The position numbers and the translations under genes were made by a program. Positions 7,455 to 17,009 of a DNA stretch of 64,000 nt are shown in pieces. The DNA lies in NCBI RefSeq assembly GCF_007830635.1, contig NZ_VLLA01000006.1, positions 96,917 through 160,916 of the forward strand, read 5' to 3'. The stretch's first letter is position 1; each line of letters begins with the position of its first letter. The notes under the pieces are model-generated. The model was given only the letters and a program-made list of their open reading frames with translations, did no database searches and was not told the DNA's origin. This stretch comes from Bradyrhizobium huanghuaihaiense. Lineage in GTDB: Bacteria > Pseudomonadota > Alphaproteobacteria > Rhizobiales > Xanthobacteraceae.

Positions 7455-7478
7455 GGAACTCTGTTCCCAAAGAGTTCC
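7455..7478 (+). promoter_or_regulatory. inverted repeat in the leader of the gene at 7505
   Basis: GGAACTC and GAGTTCC form a perfect 7-bp inverted repeat with a ten-base spacer, ending 27 bases before the ATG of the secreted-protein gene. It could be an operator or a 5' leader hairpin. Confidence 0.3.
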
Positions 7479-7504
7479 CGCGTGCTTATGCAAAAGGTCA
7501 ATCG

Positions 7505-7825
7505 ATGAAGAAGTCCCTCCTGACAGTCGCTGCCCTCGCCACATTGGCTCTGACGGCCGGTACCCCGGCCCATGCCCAGCGCGGCGTCGCTGCCGGCGTG
7601 GCGGCGGGGATCATCGGCGGCGCCATCGTCGGCGGCGCGCTGGCTTCTCCGTATTATTACGGACCAGGCCCCGGCTATTACGAACCGGGCTACTACCCGC
7701 CCCGCTACTACGCGCCGGGCCCGGGATATGTCGCCGACGACTATTACGGAGGCTGCGTCTGGCAGAAGCAGCGCTTCTGGGACGGCTATGCCTGGCGCGT
7801 CCGCCGCGTCCGGGTTTGCGGCTGA
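7505..7825 (+). CDS. secreted Gly/Tyr/Pro-rich small protein, paralogue 1
   Basis: A 106-residue protein with a signal peptide (cleavage after AHA, residue 24), a Gly/Ala helix-like stretch (GVAAGVAAGIIGGAIVGGALA, which could insert in a membrane or pack in glycine-zipper fashion), a Tyr/Pro/Gly segment with repeated YYxPG, and a C-terminal block CVWQKQRFWDGYAWRVRRV ending in RVCG. The two Cys in this last block could pair. The same block pattern ends the next gene, 8063-8344, so the two are paralogues. Its function is unknown; exported. Confidence 0.7.
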   Translation: MKKSLLTVAALATLALTAGTPAHAQRGVAAGVAAGIIGGAIVGGALASPYYYGPGPGYYEPGYYPPRYYAPGPGYVADDYYGGCVWQKQRFWDGYAWRVRRVRVCG

Positions 7826-8062
7826 GGCGCTTGAGCCGGCTCGTTTGCAGCGCTTGCCTGGACCGGTTGACTACGGATATGCCGTTCATCTGGGAGCCCG
7901 AAAAAGACCGCTTTTTCTCGTCACAGCTCCGTGTGCGTTTACCGTGGATTGACCATTTGCGCGCTTCCTAGCCGCAAGGCCAATTCCATCAGAGTGTGCG
8001 TGAACCTTTGAACCCCGGGCGCCTCTAACAAGAGGAACCCATCTCCCAGGAGAGCCAAGAGC

Positions 8063-8344
8063 ATGAAGAAGACTTTAGTTGCCGCCCTCACGGTTGCGAC
8101 GGTCGCCGGTTCGCTGGTGACCGCCACTCCGTCTGCCAAAGCCGGTGACAACATCGGCGCCGGCATCGCAGCCGGCCTGATTGGCGGCGCCATCGTCGGC
8201 GGCGCCATCGCGTCGAGCCGCCCCGCCTATGGCGGCCCCGTTTACGTTGCCGAGCCCCCGCCGCCCGCGCCCTGCTACTGGCGTCGTGAGCGCTATTGGG
8301 ACGGCTACGGCTGGGTCAGCCGCCCGGTTCGCGTCTGCTACTGA
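8063..8344 (+). CDS. secreted Gly-rich small protein, paralogue 2
   Basis: A 93-residue protein with a CAGGAGAG ribosome site before the ATG. It has a signal peptide (cleavage near AKA, residue 27), a Gly/Ala stretch (GIAAGLIGGAIVGGAIA) nearly identical to that in the upstream gene, a Pro-rich linker, and a C-terminal CYWRRERYWDGYGWVSRP block ending in VRVCY. The core WDGYxW with flanking Cys is shared with the paralogue at 7505. A good rho-independent terminator follows. Confidence 0.75.
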   Translation: MKKTLVAALTVATVAGSLVTATPSAKAGDNIGAGIAAGLIGGAIVGGAIASSRPAYGGPVYVAEPPPPAPCYWRRERYWDGYGWVSRPVRVCY

Positions 8345-8379
8345 TCTGATCGGCTGGCGCATGCGCGCCGCGATCAAGA

Positions 8380-8411
8380 AGCCCGGCCGAGCGCATCGGC
8401 CGGGCTTTTTT
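8380..8411 (+). terminator. rho-independent terminator
   Basis: A ten-bp GC stem (GCCCGGCCGA with TCGGCCGGGC, 8381-8390 and 8396-8405) closed by a five-base loop and followed by six T residues, directly after the secreted-protein gene and before the convergent transglycosylase gene. Confidence 0.85.
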
Positions 8412-8424
8412 CTTTGGTCATCCG

Positions 8425-9651
8425 CTACCGGGCCGCCTGGATCGAACGCAGCACCTCTTCGCTCGGCCAGCAATCGACCTTGAGTCCCGCCGACTTCTGA
8501 TAGGCGCCGAGCGCGGCACGCGTCTGCATGCCGGCCTTGCCGTCGATCTTGTCCTTGTAGAGCCCGACGCGGGTGAGCCCGCGCTGCATGGTCTCGACAT
8601 CCTTGGTGCGCAATTGCTTCGAGGCCGACCAGGGCGTCGCGAACGGCAGCGGGCTCGTCATGCGATCGCTGAGGTGGCCGACGAACAGCACGTAGAGGTC
8701 GGAGAAATTGTACTCCTTGATGACGAAATAGTTCTTCGTCGTGAGGAACGACGGACCATAGATGCCTTCGGGCTGAAGCAGCGAGGCCGGCTGCGCCTGC
8801 TCTGCGGCGCTGAGCTTTTGCCCGCGCACCGGCACGAAGCCTTCACGCAGCCACTGGCCGATCGGCTTCGTCACCTCGGGCACGCCCGTCGTGCAATCGA
8901 CCTTCGCCGGCGCCTGCACCTCGTAGGCCCAGCGTACGCCACTCTGCCAGCCCTTGTTGACGAGCTGCTGCGCGGCAGAGGCCAGCGCATCCGGCACCGA
9001 ATGCCAGATGTCGATGCGACCATCGCGATCGAAATCGACGCCGTGCTTGTAATACTCCGACGGCAGAAACTGCGTGAGCCCGGTAGCTCCGGCCCAGGAC
9101 GAGCGCATGTCCTTGCGCGTCACCACGCCTTCGCCGAGGATCTTCAGCGCCAGGATGAACTCGTTGCGATAGGTGTCCTTGCGCCGACCGACATAGGCCT
9201 GCGTCGCCAACACACGAACCAGATCATAGGGCAGCGTGTAGCGGCCGTAGTCAGTCTCGCGGCCCCAGATCGCCAGCATGACGGTCGCGGGCACGCCGGA
9301 GCTCTGCTCGATTTTCGTCAGCGCGGAATTGTACTTTTGCAGCAGCCGCTGCCCCTCGCCGGCAAGCCGCGCGATCGAAGCGTCCTTGACGTAGTCCGCA
9401 GGCACCTGCACGAACTCGGCCTGCGACGGCGCGCCGGTTGCGGGCCGGCCCGGCAGGATCAGATCGGGCAGCTTGTAGTCGGGCTCGAGCCCGCGCGTCT
9501 GCTCGTCGAACGTGGCGCGTGAGACGCCGGCGGCCTGCGCCTCCGGCCAGAGCGAGGCGATGAACTGCGTGAAGGCAGCATCGGCGGCGCGGGCGGACGA
9601 CCAGCCGCAGGTGACGACGATCACCGCAGCGATGAGCGCCCGCCGCATCAT
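8425..9651 (-). CDS. periplasmic lytic murein transglycosylase (MltB-type) with peptidoglycan-binding domain
   Basis: A 408-residue protein. A signal peptide ends near ARA (about residue 22). Residues about 30-330 form the GH103/SLT_2 domain with catalytic Glu132 in WGRETDYG, followed by GATGLTQFLPSEYY and DFDRDGRIDIWHS. The C-terminus (about 345-405) is a PG_binding_1 fold with MQRGLTRVGLYKDKIDGKAG. The enzyme cleaves the MurNAc-GlcNAc bond to give 1,6-anhydro ends, serving wall turnover. The start lies seven bases past the stop of ettA upstream on the same strand, so co-transcription is possible. Confidence 0.92.
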   Translation of the reverse strand: MMRRALIAAVIVVTCGWSSARAADAAFTQFIASLWPEAQAAGVSRATFDEQTRGLEPDYKLPDLILPGRPATGAPSQAEFVQVPADYVKDASIARLAGEGQRLLQKYNSALTKIEQSSGVPATVMLAIWGRETDYGRYTLPYDLVRVLATQAYVGRRKDTYRNEFILALKILGEGVVTRKDMRSSWAGATGLTQFLPSEYYKHGVDFDRDGRIDIWHSVPDALASAAQQLVNKGWQSGVRWAYEVQAPAKVDCTTGVPEVTKPIGQWLREGFVPVRGQKLSAAEQAQPASLLQPEGIYGPSFLTTKNYFVIKEYNFSDLYVLFVGHLSDRMTSPLPFATPWSASKQLRTKDVETMQRGLTRVGLYKDKIDGKAGMQTRAALGAYQKSAGLKVDCWPSEEVLRSIQAAR

Positions 9652-9658
9652 GCCGTCA

Positions 9659-11308
<1,650 letters not shown>

Positions 11309-11541
11309 CGGTCCCGTGAAACCTTCGATTTGAGGAAATTTGCTTGCCGCCGATGTAACGATCCCGCCCCCAAAGGGCAACGTTTTCCCTCCGTTCACCA
11401 CGGATGAATACGGGACGGACACCATCCGGCCACCGATCCGGACAATTGAAACCATTTTTTAATAAAGCAGGCCAAAGCTCGGTTTCGCGCGGAAACAGCG
11501 CCGCCCGTCAGAACGAACGGGGAGCACAGCGAGGCCGCATC

Positions 11542-11757
11542 ATGGCTCTGATCGAGACCCATTCCCTTCCCGTTCCGGCAGAAGCCGGACACGTCTCCGG
11601 CTTCGCCTCGGAGATCAAGGCCTTCTGGAAGCGCTTCTTCGCCACCGCCTTCAACCCCTACCGGCCCGAACTGCACTACATGCGCGGCCCCGGCCCTGCC
11701 TGGCGCGCCAAGCATGGCATGGATGCGCCGATCCGGCTGAAGCCCCGGGACCTCTAA
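11542..11757 (+). CDS. small conserved-looking hypothetical protein
   Basis: A 71-residue protein starting MALIETHSLPVP with GAGG upstream. It has a central amphipathic segment (IKAFWKRFFATAFNPYRPELHY) and a basic, Pro-containing end. There is no signal peptide or membrane helix. No family was recognised. It is divergent from ettA and precedes a dehydrogenase gene by 133 bases. Confidence 0.55.
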   Translation: MALIETHSLPVPAEAGHVSGFASEIKAFWKRFFATAFNPYRPELHYMRGPGPAWRAKHGMDAPIRLKPRDL

Positions 11758-11890
11758 AGCTCCCTCGCCTATCGGATTTTTGAAGACGCAGGTTGCTTGC
11801 GCACGAGGCTGATTGCGCGCAACCATGGCCCGGTTCCGACGATGGCGCTTCCCGCCCGGCGCCGTCACCTCTCGCCATGGATGAACGCTG

Positions 11891-12853
11891 ATGAGCCGGC
11901 TGCGCTGCGCAATTCTCGACGACTATTTCAATCTCGCACTCGACGTCGCCGACTGGCCGAAATTGTCCGACCGCGTCGACGTCACCGTGTTCAACCATCC
12001 TTTCGCCTCGGAGCAGGCCGCGGCGAGCGCGCTGGCCGATTTCGAGATCATTTGCGCGATGCGCGAGCGCACGGCGTTTCCCAAGAGCCTGTTCGACAGC
12101 TTGCCCAAGCTGAAGCTGCTGCTGACATCAGGCATGCGCAACGCCTCGATCGACATGGAGGCTGCGAAGGGACGCGGCGTTGCAATTGGCGGCACGCAAT
12201 ATTCGCGCGATCCCACGGCACCGCTGACCATGGGGCTGATCCTGGAGCTGACCCGCGGCATCGGCCGCGAGAACGCGCGCATGCATGCGGGCGAAGCCTG
12301 GCAGACCTTTGCCGGAGTCGAGATCGAGGGGATGACGCTGGGCATCGTCGGGCTCGGCAAGCTCGGCACCAAGATGGCGGGCATCGCCAAGGCATTCGGC
12401 ATGAACGTGATTGCCTGGAGCCCGAACCTCACGCCCGAGAAGTGCGCGGCGGCCGGCGTCGGCTACGCCACCAAGGAGGAGCTGTTCGCGAAGGCCGACA
12501 TCGTCACCATCCATGTGGTGCTGAGCGAGCGCTCGCGTGGCCTCGTCGGCCGCGCCGATCTCGCGCGGATGAAGCCGACGGCCTTCCTCGTCAACACCGC
12601 ACGCGGGCCGATCGTGGACGAGCAGGCGCTGCTGGAAGCCTTGCAGCAGCGCAAGATCGCGGGCGCCGGCATCGACGTGTTCTCGGTCGAGCCGCTGCCG
12701 GTCGACCATCCCTTCCGCAAGCTCGACAACCTCGTGCTGACGCCGCATCTCGGCTACGCGACCGAGGACGGGTTGCGCATCCATTACGGCCAGATGGTCG
12801 AGGCGATCGACGCCTTCTCCAAGGGCGGCGAACTGCCGCGCAAGCTGGCCTGA
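11891..12853 (+). CDS. D-2-hydroxyacid dehydrogenase
   Basis: A 320-residue NAD-dependent D-2-hydroxyacid dehydrogenase. It has the Rossmann motif GLGKLG at 154-159 and the catalytic trio Arg238 (NTARG), Glu267 (SVEP) and His286 (TPHLGY). It would interconvert a 2-keto acid with the D-2-hydroxy acid; the physiological substrate (phosphoglycerate, glyoxylate, pyruvate and others) cannot be told from sequence. The ATG follows GAACGCTGATG. The gene is followed by a hairpin terminator shared with the convergent L,D-transpeptidase gene. No operon partners. Confidence 0.9.
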   Translation: MSRLRCAILDDYFNLALDVADWPKLSDRVDVTVFNHPFASEQAAASALADFEIICAMRERTAFPKSLFDSLPKLKLLLTSGMRNASIDMEAAKGRGVAIGGTQYSRDPTAPLTMGLILELTRGIGRENARMHAGEAWQTFAGVEIEGMTLGIVGLGKLGTKMAGIAKAFGMNVIAWSPNLTPEKCAAAGVGYATKEELFAKADIVTIHVVLSERSRGLVGRADLARMKPTAFLVNTARGPIVDEQALLEALQQRKIAGAGIDVFSVEPLPVDHPFRKLDNLVLTPHLGYATEDGLRIHYGQMVEAIDAFSKGGELPRKLA

Positions 12854-12858
12854 AACGA

Positions 12859-12885
12859 AAAGGGCGTGCCGACGGCACGCCCTTT
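12859..12885. terminator. bidirectional rho-independent terminator
   Basis: A perfect 12-bp stem (AAAGGGCGTGCC with GGCACGCCCTTT, loop GAC) between convergent genes. A-rich and T-rich flanks on the two sides make it work for both. Confidence 0.8.
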
Positions 12886-12912
12886 CTGCAATCTGGGTAT
12901 AGACCGAAGCGC

Positions 12913-14112
12913 TTAGCGCACGGTGACCGGGGCGGGCAGCGGCGGCACGACCGTCGGCTGCGTGCCGGGGACCGGGCCGGCCTGGGCCGACATCGGAGCC
13001 GGCGCGGGCGCTGCGGACGCGGTCGCCGTTCCCGGCGGCGGGCCACCCGGCATCACGACCACGCGGGTGCCGACCTTGACGCGATCGAACAGGTCCGAGA
13101 CGTCCTCGTTCAGCATGCCGATACAGCCGGACGAGACGAACTTGCCAATCGTCGAGGGCTGGTTGGTGCCGTGGATGCGGTAGACGGTCGAGCCGAGATA
13201 CATCGCGCGGGCGCCGAGCGGGTTGCCGGGGCCGCCGGCCATGAAGCGCGGCAGATAGGGCTGGCGCTCGATCATCTCGGTCGGCGGATGCCAATCCGGC
13301 CACTCCGCCTTGCGGGTGATCTTCTGCACGCCGGTCCAGGTGAAGCCGTCGCGGCCGACGCGGACGCCGTAGCGGATCGCGCGACCGCCTCCGAGCACGT
13401 AATAGAGGTAGGTGTTGGGCGTATCGACCACGAGCGTGCCGGCCGGCTCCTTGGTCTGGAACGCGACCTCCTGGCGGCGCAGGTTCTGCGGCAACTGCGC
13501 CGGCGCAGCATCAGGCTGCTCCTCGGGCGGCAGCGAGGCGATCGTCATCGGCCGGCCATCGGCGCCGACGGGCGCCTGCCCGGCCTGGACCGTTCCGGTC
13601 GCGGCGGGACCACCGACTGCTTCCGGCGGACGCAAGCCGTCACCCGCGGGTGCCTGGGCCGGACGGTCGGCATAGATCACCGGCGGCGGACCGGCGGGGC
13701 GGCCGTAGCGGGGATCATCCGGCGACATCACCGGTCCCTGCGGCGGGGCAGCCGAATAGACCGGCGGAGCGCCGGCCGGACGGCCATAACGGGGATCGTC
13801 CGGCGACATCACCGGCCCCTGCGGCGGGGCCGCCGAATAGACCGGGGGACCTGCAGGGCGGCCGTAGCGCGGATCGTTGGGCGAGGTGATCGGACCACCC
13901 GGGCCGGGCGGCGGCAACGCGGCCTGCGGCATCGCGTCGTCGTCATCTTCCAGCGCGTCGAAGTTCGGCGTGCGGTCACCGGGCCGATACTCGGCCGGGG
14001 CGCCATAACCCGGCGCCTGCTGGACCGGATAGCTCTGAGCCTGCACGAGCGAGGTTCCCGCCGCAGCGACTGTTGCGGCAGCGCATATCGTCAGAAAATG
14101 TTTGATCATCAT
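12913..14112 (-). CDS. L,D-transpeptidase (YkuD domain) with Pro-rich tandem repeats
   Basis: A 399-residue exported enzyme. The start MMIKHFLTIC at 14112 begins a signal peptide ending near VQA. Residues about 25-150 are a Pro/Gly-rich, probably disordered linker with three near-copies of a unit containing DPRYGRPAG and VYSAAPPQGPVMSP. The YkuD catalytic domain lies at about 225-370, with HGTNQPSTIGKFVSSGCIGM holding the catalytic His and Cys. A second Pro/Ala-rich tail follows. It makes 3-3 peptidoglycan cross-links or attaches proteins to the wall. The gene is divergent from the Pro/Ala-rich membrane protein gene at 14478. Confidence 0.9.
   Translation of the reverse strand: MMIKHFLTICAAATVAAAGTSLVQAQSYPVQQAPGYGAPAEYRPGDRTPNFDALEDDDDAMPQAALPPPGPGGPITSPNDPRYGRPAGPPVYSAAPPQGPVMSPDDPRYGRPAGAPPVYSAAPPQGPVMSPDDPRYGRPAGPPPVIYADRPAQAPAGDGLRPPEAVGGPAATGTVQAGQAPVGADGRPMTIASLPPEEQPDAAPAQLPQNLRRQEVAFQTKEPAGTLVVDTPNTYLYYVLGGGRAIRYGVRVGRDGFTWTGVQKITRKAEWPDWHPPTEMIERQPYLPRFMAGGPGNPLGARAMYLGSTVYRIHGTNQPSTIGKFVSSGCIGMLNEDVSDLFDRVKVGTRVVVMPGGPPPGTATASAAPAPAPMSAQAGPVPGTQPTVVPPLPAPVTVR
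13690..13890 (-). repeat. in-gene tandem repeats coding a Pro-rich linker
   Basis: Two full copies and one partial copy, about 78-81 bases each, inside the L,D-transpeptidase gene. They encode DPRYGRPAG-PP-VYSAAPPQGPVMSP units. High base identity between copies suggests recent duplication and likely length variation between strains. Confidence 0.75.
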
Positions 14113-14477
14113 CGCTCTTGTATAGCCCCGGGGCCCCATCAGGACCGTTAACGGCCAGATGACCGAAGATAGCGGCACATTCAAGACATATCAGGCCGGT
14201 TTGCGCCGGATTTGCCGAATTGTGATCCGCAAGATTACCGTTGCCCCGTTGCATCACGGGGCGGAAATCGTGTTGCGCCGTCAATTGCCGGAGCTTCGGC
14301 CCCGATTTTTAGGGATTGGGCCGGAATCGTTGCGGTATGTTCGAATCAGCCTGATTCGCCTCCGCTTTGAGCTCCGATCCCCGCGTGGCGAACGCGGCAA
14401 GCAGTACCGTCACCGCGTTCAGATGGCTCTTGGGTCCCGGTCGCCACCCGCCGGGGCGGAAATTCATAACCCGTCCG
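14113..14477. other. divergent intergenic region, 365 bp
   Basis: It lies between the divergent L,D-transpeptidase and 14478 genes. It must hold both promoters, but no convincing sigma-70 or other box was recognised. A GTTAACGG palindrome occurs near 14146. No coding or RNA signal was seen. Confidence 0.5.
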
Positions 14478-15242
14478 ATGCTTCCCGGCTTTCGCTTCCT
14501 GTTTGCCGCGATCGTGCTGTCAACCTCCATCCTGGTGTTCGGCCTAGGGGCCGCCGCGCTGCTGCGGGCGACCCATGAGCAGTATGTCAGCAACCCCTCC
14601 TGGCGGAACGGCCCGCAGGAGCAGGTGTTCGCGCAAGCGTCCGAGCCGGTCCAGCCGGTGCTCGCAGCCTTGCGCGCGGAGCCGGAGCCGGCCGAGCCCG
14701 CGCCGACGCTGCGCGACCAGGTGCCGACCATCGGATTGCCGGTTCAGGAGCCTGAACAGACGACGACCTCGGTGGCCAGCGAGGCCGAAGCGGTGGCACC
14801 AAAGGTCGCCGCACCCGCGGCTGACATCCCCGCCACCGAGCCGGCCAAGGCCGAGACCACGACGGAAGCCGCAGCGCCCGCCGCGACAGACACGCTCACG
14901 CCCGCCGATACCACGGCATCCGTTCCCGAGGCGAAGCCTGCCGCGACCGCCAGCGTACCGGCGCCGGCTGATCCCGATGCCGCTCCAGCCTCCCCTGCGG
15001 TCGACGTTGCCCCGGCCAAACTGGCCGCACTGAACGATCCCGCGACCATCGCCTCGAAGGATCCGCCGGCGAAAGCCAAGGCAGACGCCAACAAGCCAGA
15101 GAGCAAGGCGACCAAGCCCAAGGCGAAGAAGCGGCATCGCGTCGTGGTGCGGCGTCCGCCGCCTCAGCAGTTGCGGCAACAGCTCGATCCCTTCGGGCAG
15201 CCGCAGCAGACTTTCGCGACGACGACCACGCGCCCGCGCTGA
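14478..15242 (+). CDS. single-TM protein with long Ala/Pro-rich tail
   Basis: A 254-residue protein. The start at 14478 was chosen because an N-terminal membrane helix (FRFLFAAIVLSTSILVFGLGAAALL) follows directly; an upstream in-frame start would put 37 non-membrane residues before it. After the anchor come a short conserved-looking stretch (RATHEQYVSNPSW), then about 150 residues dominated by Ala, Pro, Glu and Thr, and a Lys/Arg-rich stretch (KAKKRHRVVVRRPPP). It resembles TonB- or TolA-like spacers only in composition. Function unknown. Confidence 0.7.
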   Translation: MLPGFRFLFAAIVLSTSILVFGLGAAALLRATHEQYVSNPSWRNGPQEQVFAQASEPVQPVLAALRAEPEPAEPAPTLRDQVPTIGLPVQEPEQTTTSVASEAEAVAPKVAAPAADIPATEPAKAETTTEAAAPAATDTLTPADTTASVPEAKPAATASVPAPADPDAAPASPAVDVAPAKLAALNDPATIASKDPPAKAKADANKPESKATKPKAKKRHRVVVRRPPPQQLRQQLDPFGQPQQTFATTTTRPR

Positions 15243-15252
15243 TCTTTCTTCA

Positions 15253-15411
15253 CCTCTCCCCGCTTGCGGGGAGAGGTCGGATCGCCCCCGGCGATGCGGA
15301 GCATCGTCCGGCGCGATCCGGGTGAGGGGGTACAGGTCCCTCGACAGTCTCATCGTGCGGAGAGAGGCCCCTCACCCCAACCCTCTCCCCGTAAGAACGG
15401 GGCGAGGGCGC
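15253..15411. repeat. CCTCTCCCCG-type palindromic repeat, family C copy 1
   Basis: It starts with CCTCTCCCCGCTTGCGGGGAGAGG, a hairpin, continues with GATCGCC...GGCGATGCGGAGCATCGTCC and ends with CCCTCACCCCAACCCTCTCCCCG...CGGGGCGAGGG. The second copy at 36317-36445 shares the opening hairpin and the closing CTCACC block. Non-coding, between convergent genes. Confidence 0.7.
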
Positions 15412-15434
15412 GCACCGTCGTCGTGGCTACCGCT

Positions 15435-16289
15435 TCACGCCGGCCCGGTCGCGATCGGCGGGCCCTTCTCCTGGCCCCATTCCGACCACGAGCCGTCGTA
15501 CAGCGCGGTATCGGTGATCCCCAGACGATAGAGCGCGAGCGTGAGCACGCCCGCGGACACGCCGGAGCCGCAGCTCGTCACGATCGGCGCATCGAGCTTG
15601 ACGCCGGCGCCGGTGAAGGCGGCGCGCAAGTCGTCGAGCGGCTTCATCTCGCCGGTCGCGGCATCGAACAGCAGATTGTAGGGCACGTTGCGGGCGCCGG
15701 GGATGTGGCCGGAGCGGATGCCCGGCCGCGGCTCGGGTGCGCGGCCCTCGAAACGATCGGCGGCGCGCGCATCGATCACCTGCTCGGCGCGGGTTTCCAC
15801 GTTGGCGATCAGCTGCTGCATGCTGCGCACGCGCTTTGGATCGTAGCTCGCCTTGAACGTCGCCGGCTTCGGCTTCACCTCGCCGCTCTCGACAGCGCGT
15901 CCCTCGGCGCGCCACTTCTTCAGGCCGCCATTGAGGATGCGCACATTGCTATGGCCGAAGGCCAGGAACATCCACCACGCGCGGGGCGCTGCCACCCAGC
16001 CGCCGGCATCGTAGAGCACGATGGTGTCGGCGTTGGAGATGCCGAGATTGCCGACGTCACGACCGAACTGCTCGGCACTCGGATACATGTGCGGCAGCGG
16101 GTTGGAATGATCCGACACCGCATCGACGTCGAAGAACACGGCGCCAGGAAGGTGCGCGGCGAGGTAGTCGTCCTTCGGCAGCGGCAGCACGCCCGGGAGC
16201 TTGAAGCTGGCGTCGATGATCTTGACGTTGGCCTCGCCCATGTGGGCGGCGAGCCATTCGGTGGAGACGAGGGGGTCGGTGGCGGTCAT
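15435..16289 (-). CDS. sseA: 3-mercaptopyruvate/thiosulfate sulfurtransferase (two rhodanese domains)
   Basis: A 284-residue protein with two tandem rhodanese domains. The N-terminal one is inactive, with Asp replacing the catalytic Cys (VLYDAGGWVA). The C-terminal one holds Cys240 in the loop CGSGVSA, the active-site pattern typical of 3-mercaptopyruvate sulfurtransferases rather than CRKGVT thiosulfate rhodaneses. It transfers sulfur from 3-mercaptopyruvate to a thiol acceptor in the cytoplasm. A second, single-domain rhodanese lies next upstream on the same strand; between them is a dispersed palindrome, so tight co-transcription is uncertain. Confidence 0.9.
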   Translation of the reverse strand: MTATDPLVSTEWLAAHMGEANVKIIDASFKLPGVLPLPKDDYLAAHLPGAVFFDVDAVSDHSNPLPHMYPSAEQFGRDVGNLGISNADTIVLYDAGGWVAAPRAWWMFLAFGHSNVRILNGGLKKWRAEGRAVESGEVKPKPATFKASYDPKRVRSMQQLIANVETRAEQVIDARAADRFEGRAPEPRPGIRSGHIPGARNVPYNLLFDAATGEMKPLDDLRAAFTGAGVKLDAPIVTSCGSGVSAGVLTLALYRLGITDTALYDGSWSEWGQEKGPPIATGPA

Positions 16290-16360
16290 CGAACTTTCCT
16301 TGTAGGCATTCCGGGGCGCGCGAAGCGGGCGAAGTTGATACAGCGCGCGTCAAACTCCGC

Positions 16361-16465
16361 TGTCATCGCCCGGCTTGACCGGGCGATCCAGTACTCCGAG
16401 ACGGCTGTGATTCAACTGATAGGCCGCGGCGTACTGGATTCCCCGCTTTCGCGGGGAATGACGGG
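16361..16465. repeat. TCATCGCCCGGCTTGACCGG-type palindromic repeat, family D
   Basis: Intergenic element with two hairpins (CGCCCGGCTTGACCGGGCG and CCCCGCTTTCGCGGGG) joined by complementary arms ATCCAGTACTCCG and CGGCGTACTGGAT. It lies between the two sulfurtransferase genes. Confidence 0.65.
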
Positions 16466-16487
16466 TGGAGAGAGCAGTGACTCCCCC

Positions 16488-16901
16488 TCACCCCTTCTTC
16501 TTCGGCTCCCACTGCTCCGTCGGGCCGCCGGCATCGCGCCAGGCGGCGTAGCCGCCGGCGATGTGGGCGACGGGCTTGAGGCCCATGTCCTGCGCGGTCT
16601 TGGCGGCGAGCGCGGAGCGCAAGCCACCGGCGCAGTGGAAGACGAACTTCTTGTCCTCCTGGAAGATCGGCTTGGCGTAAGGGCTCTGCGGATCGATCCA
16701 GAATTCGAGCATGCCGCGGGTGCAGGCGAAGGCACCGGGGATACGGCCGTCGCGCTCGATCTCGCGGGGATCGCGGATATCGACGATGACGACGTCGCCG
16801 TTCTTGGAGATCTCGATGGCGTCCTTGGCGGTGAGCGTCTCGATCTCGGCATTGGCCTCGTCGATCAGCGCCTTGATGCCGCGTGTGATGGTCTGGGGCA
16901 T
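16488..16901 (-). CDS. single-domain rhodanese-like protein
   Basis: A 137-residue protein. The start at 16901 is set by the GAGGGAGAACC ribosome site; in-frame codons further upstream run through a palindromic repeat and are rejected. The rhodanese fold is seen from residue about 22, with VVIVDIRDPREIERDGRIPGA and the active-site loop HCAGGLRS, catalytic Cys90. It may act as a sulfur carrier or sulfurtransferase. It is next to the larger two-domain sulfurtransferase, suggesting shared sulfur-transfer physiology. Confidence 0.88.
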   Translation of the reverse strand: MPQTITRGIKALIDEANAEIETLTAKDAIEISKNGDVVIVDIRDPREIERDGRIPGAFACTRGMLEFWIDPQSPYAKPIFQEDKKFVFHCAGGLRSALAAKTAQDMGLKPVAHIAGGYAAWRDAGGPTEQWEPKKKG

Positions 16902-16922
16902 GTGGTTCTCCCTCTTGTTCTC

Positions 16923-17003
16923 CGTCGTTCCGGGGCGATGCGAAGCATCGAACCCGGAACCTCGAGATTCCGGGTTCGCGCTACGCGCGCCCCGGAATGA
17001 CGA
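16923..17003. repeat. CCGGGGCG-type palindromic repeat, family E
   Basis: Near-perfect palindrome: CGTTCCGGGGCGATGCG at one end, CGCGCCCCGGAATGACG at the other, with the nested GAACCCGGAACCTCGAGATTCCGGGTTC hairpin inside. Non-coding, between the rhodanese and VWA genes. Confidence 0.7.
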
Positions 17004-17009
17004 CACGTG

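Noticed and set aside
11797..14151. 784-residue plus-strand frame with Arg/Ala-rich sequence
   Set aside because: It is antisense to the L,D-transpeptidase and out of frame with the dehydrogenase. Composition is that of GC-rich shadow frames.
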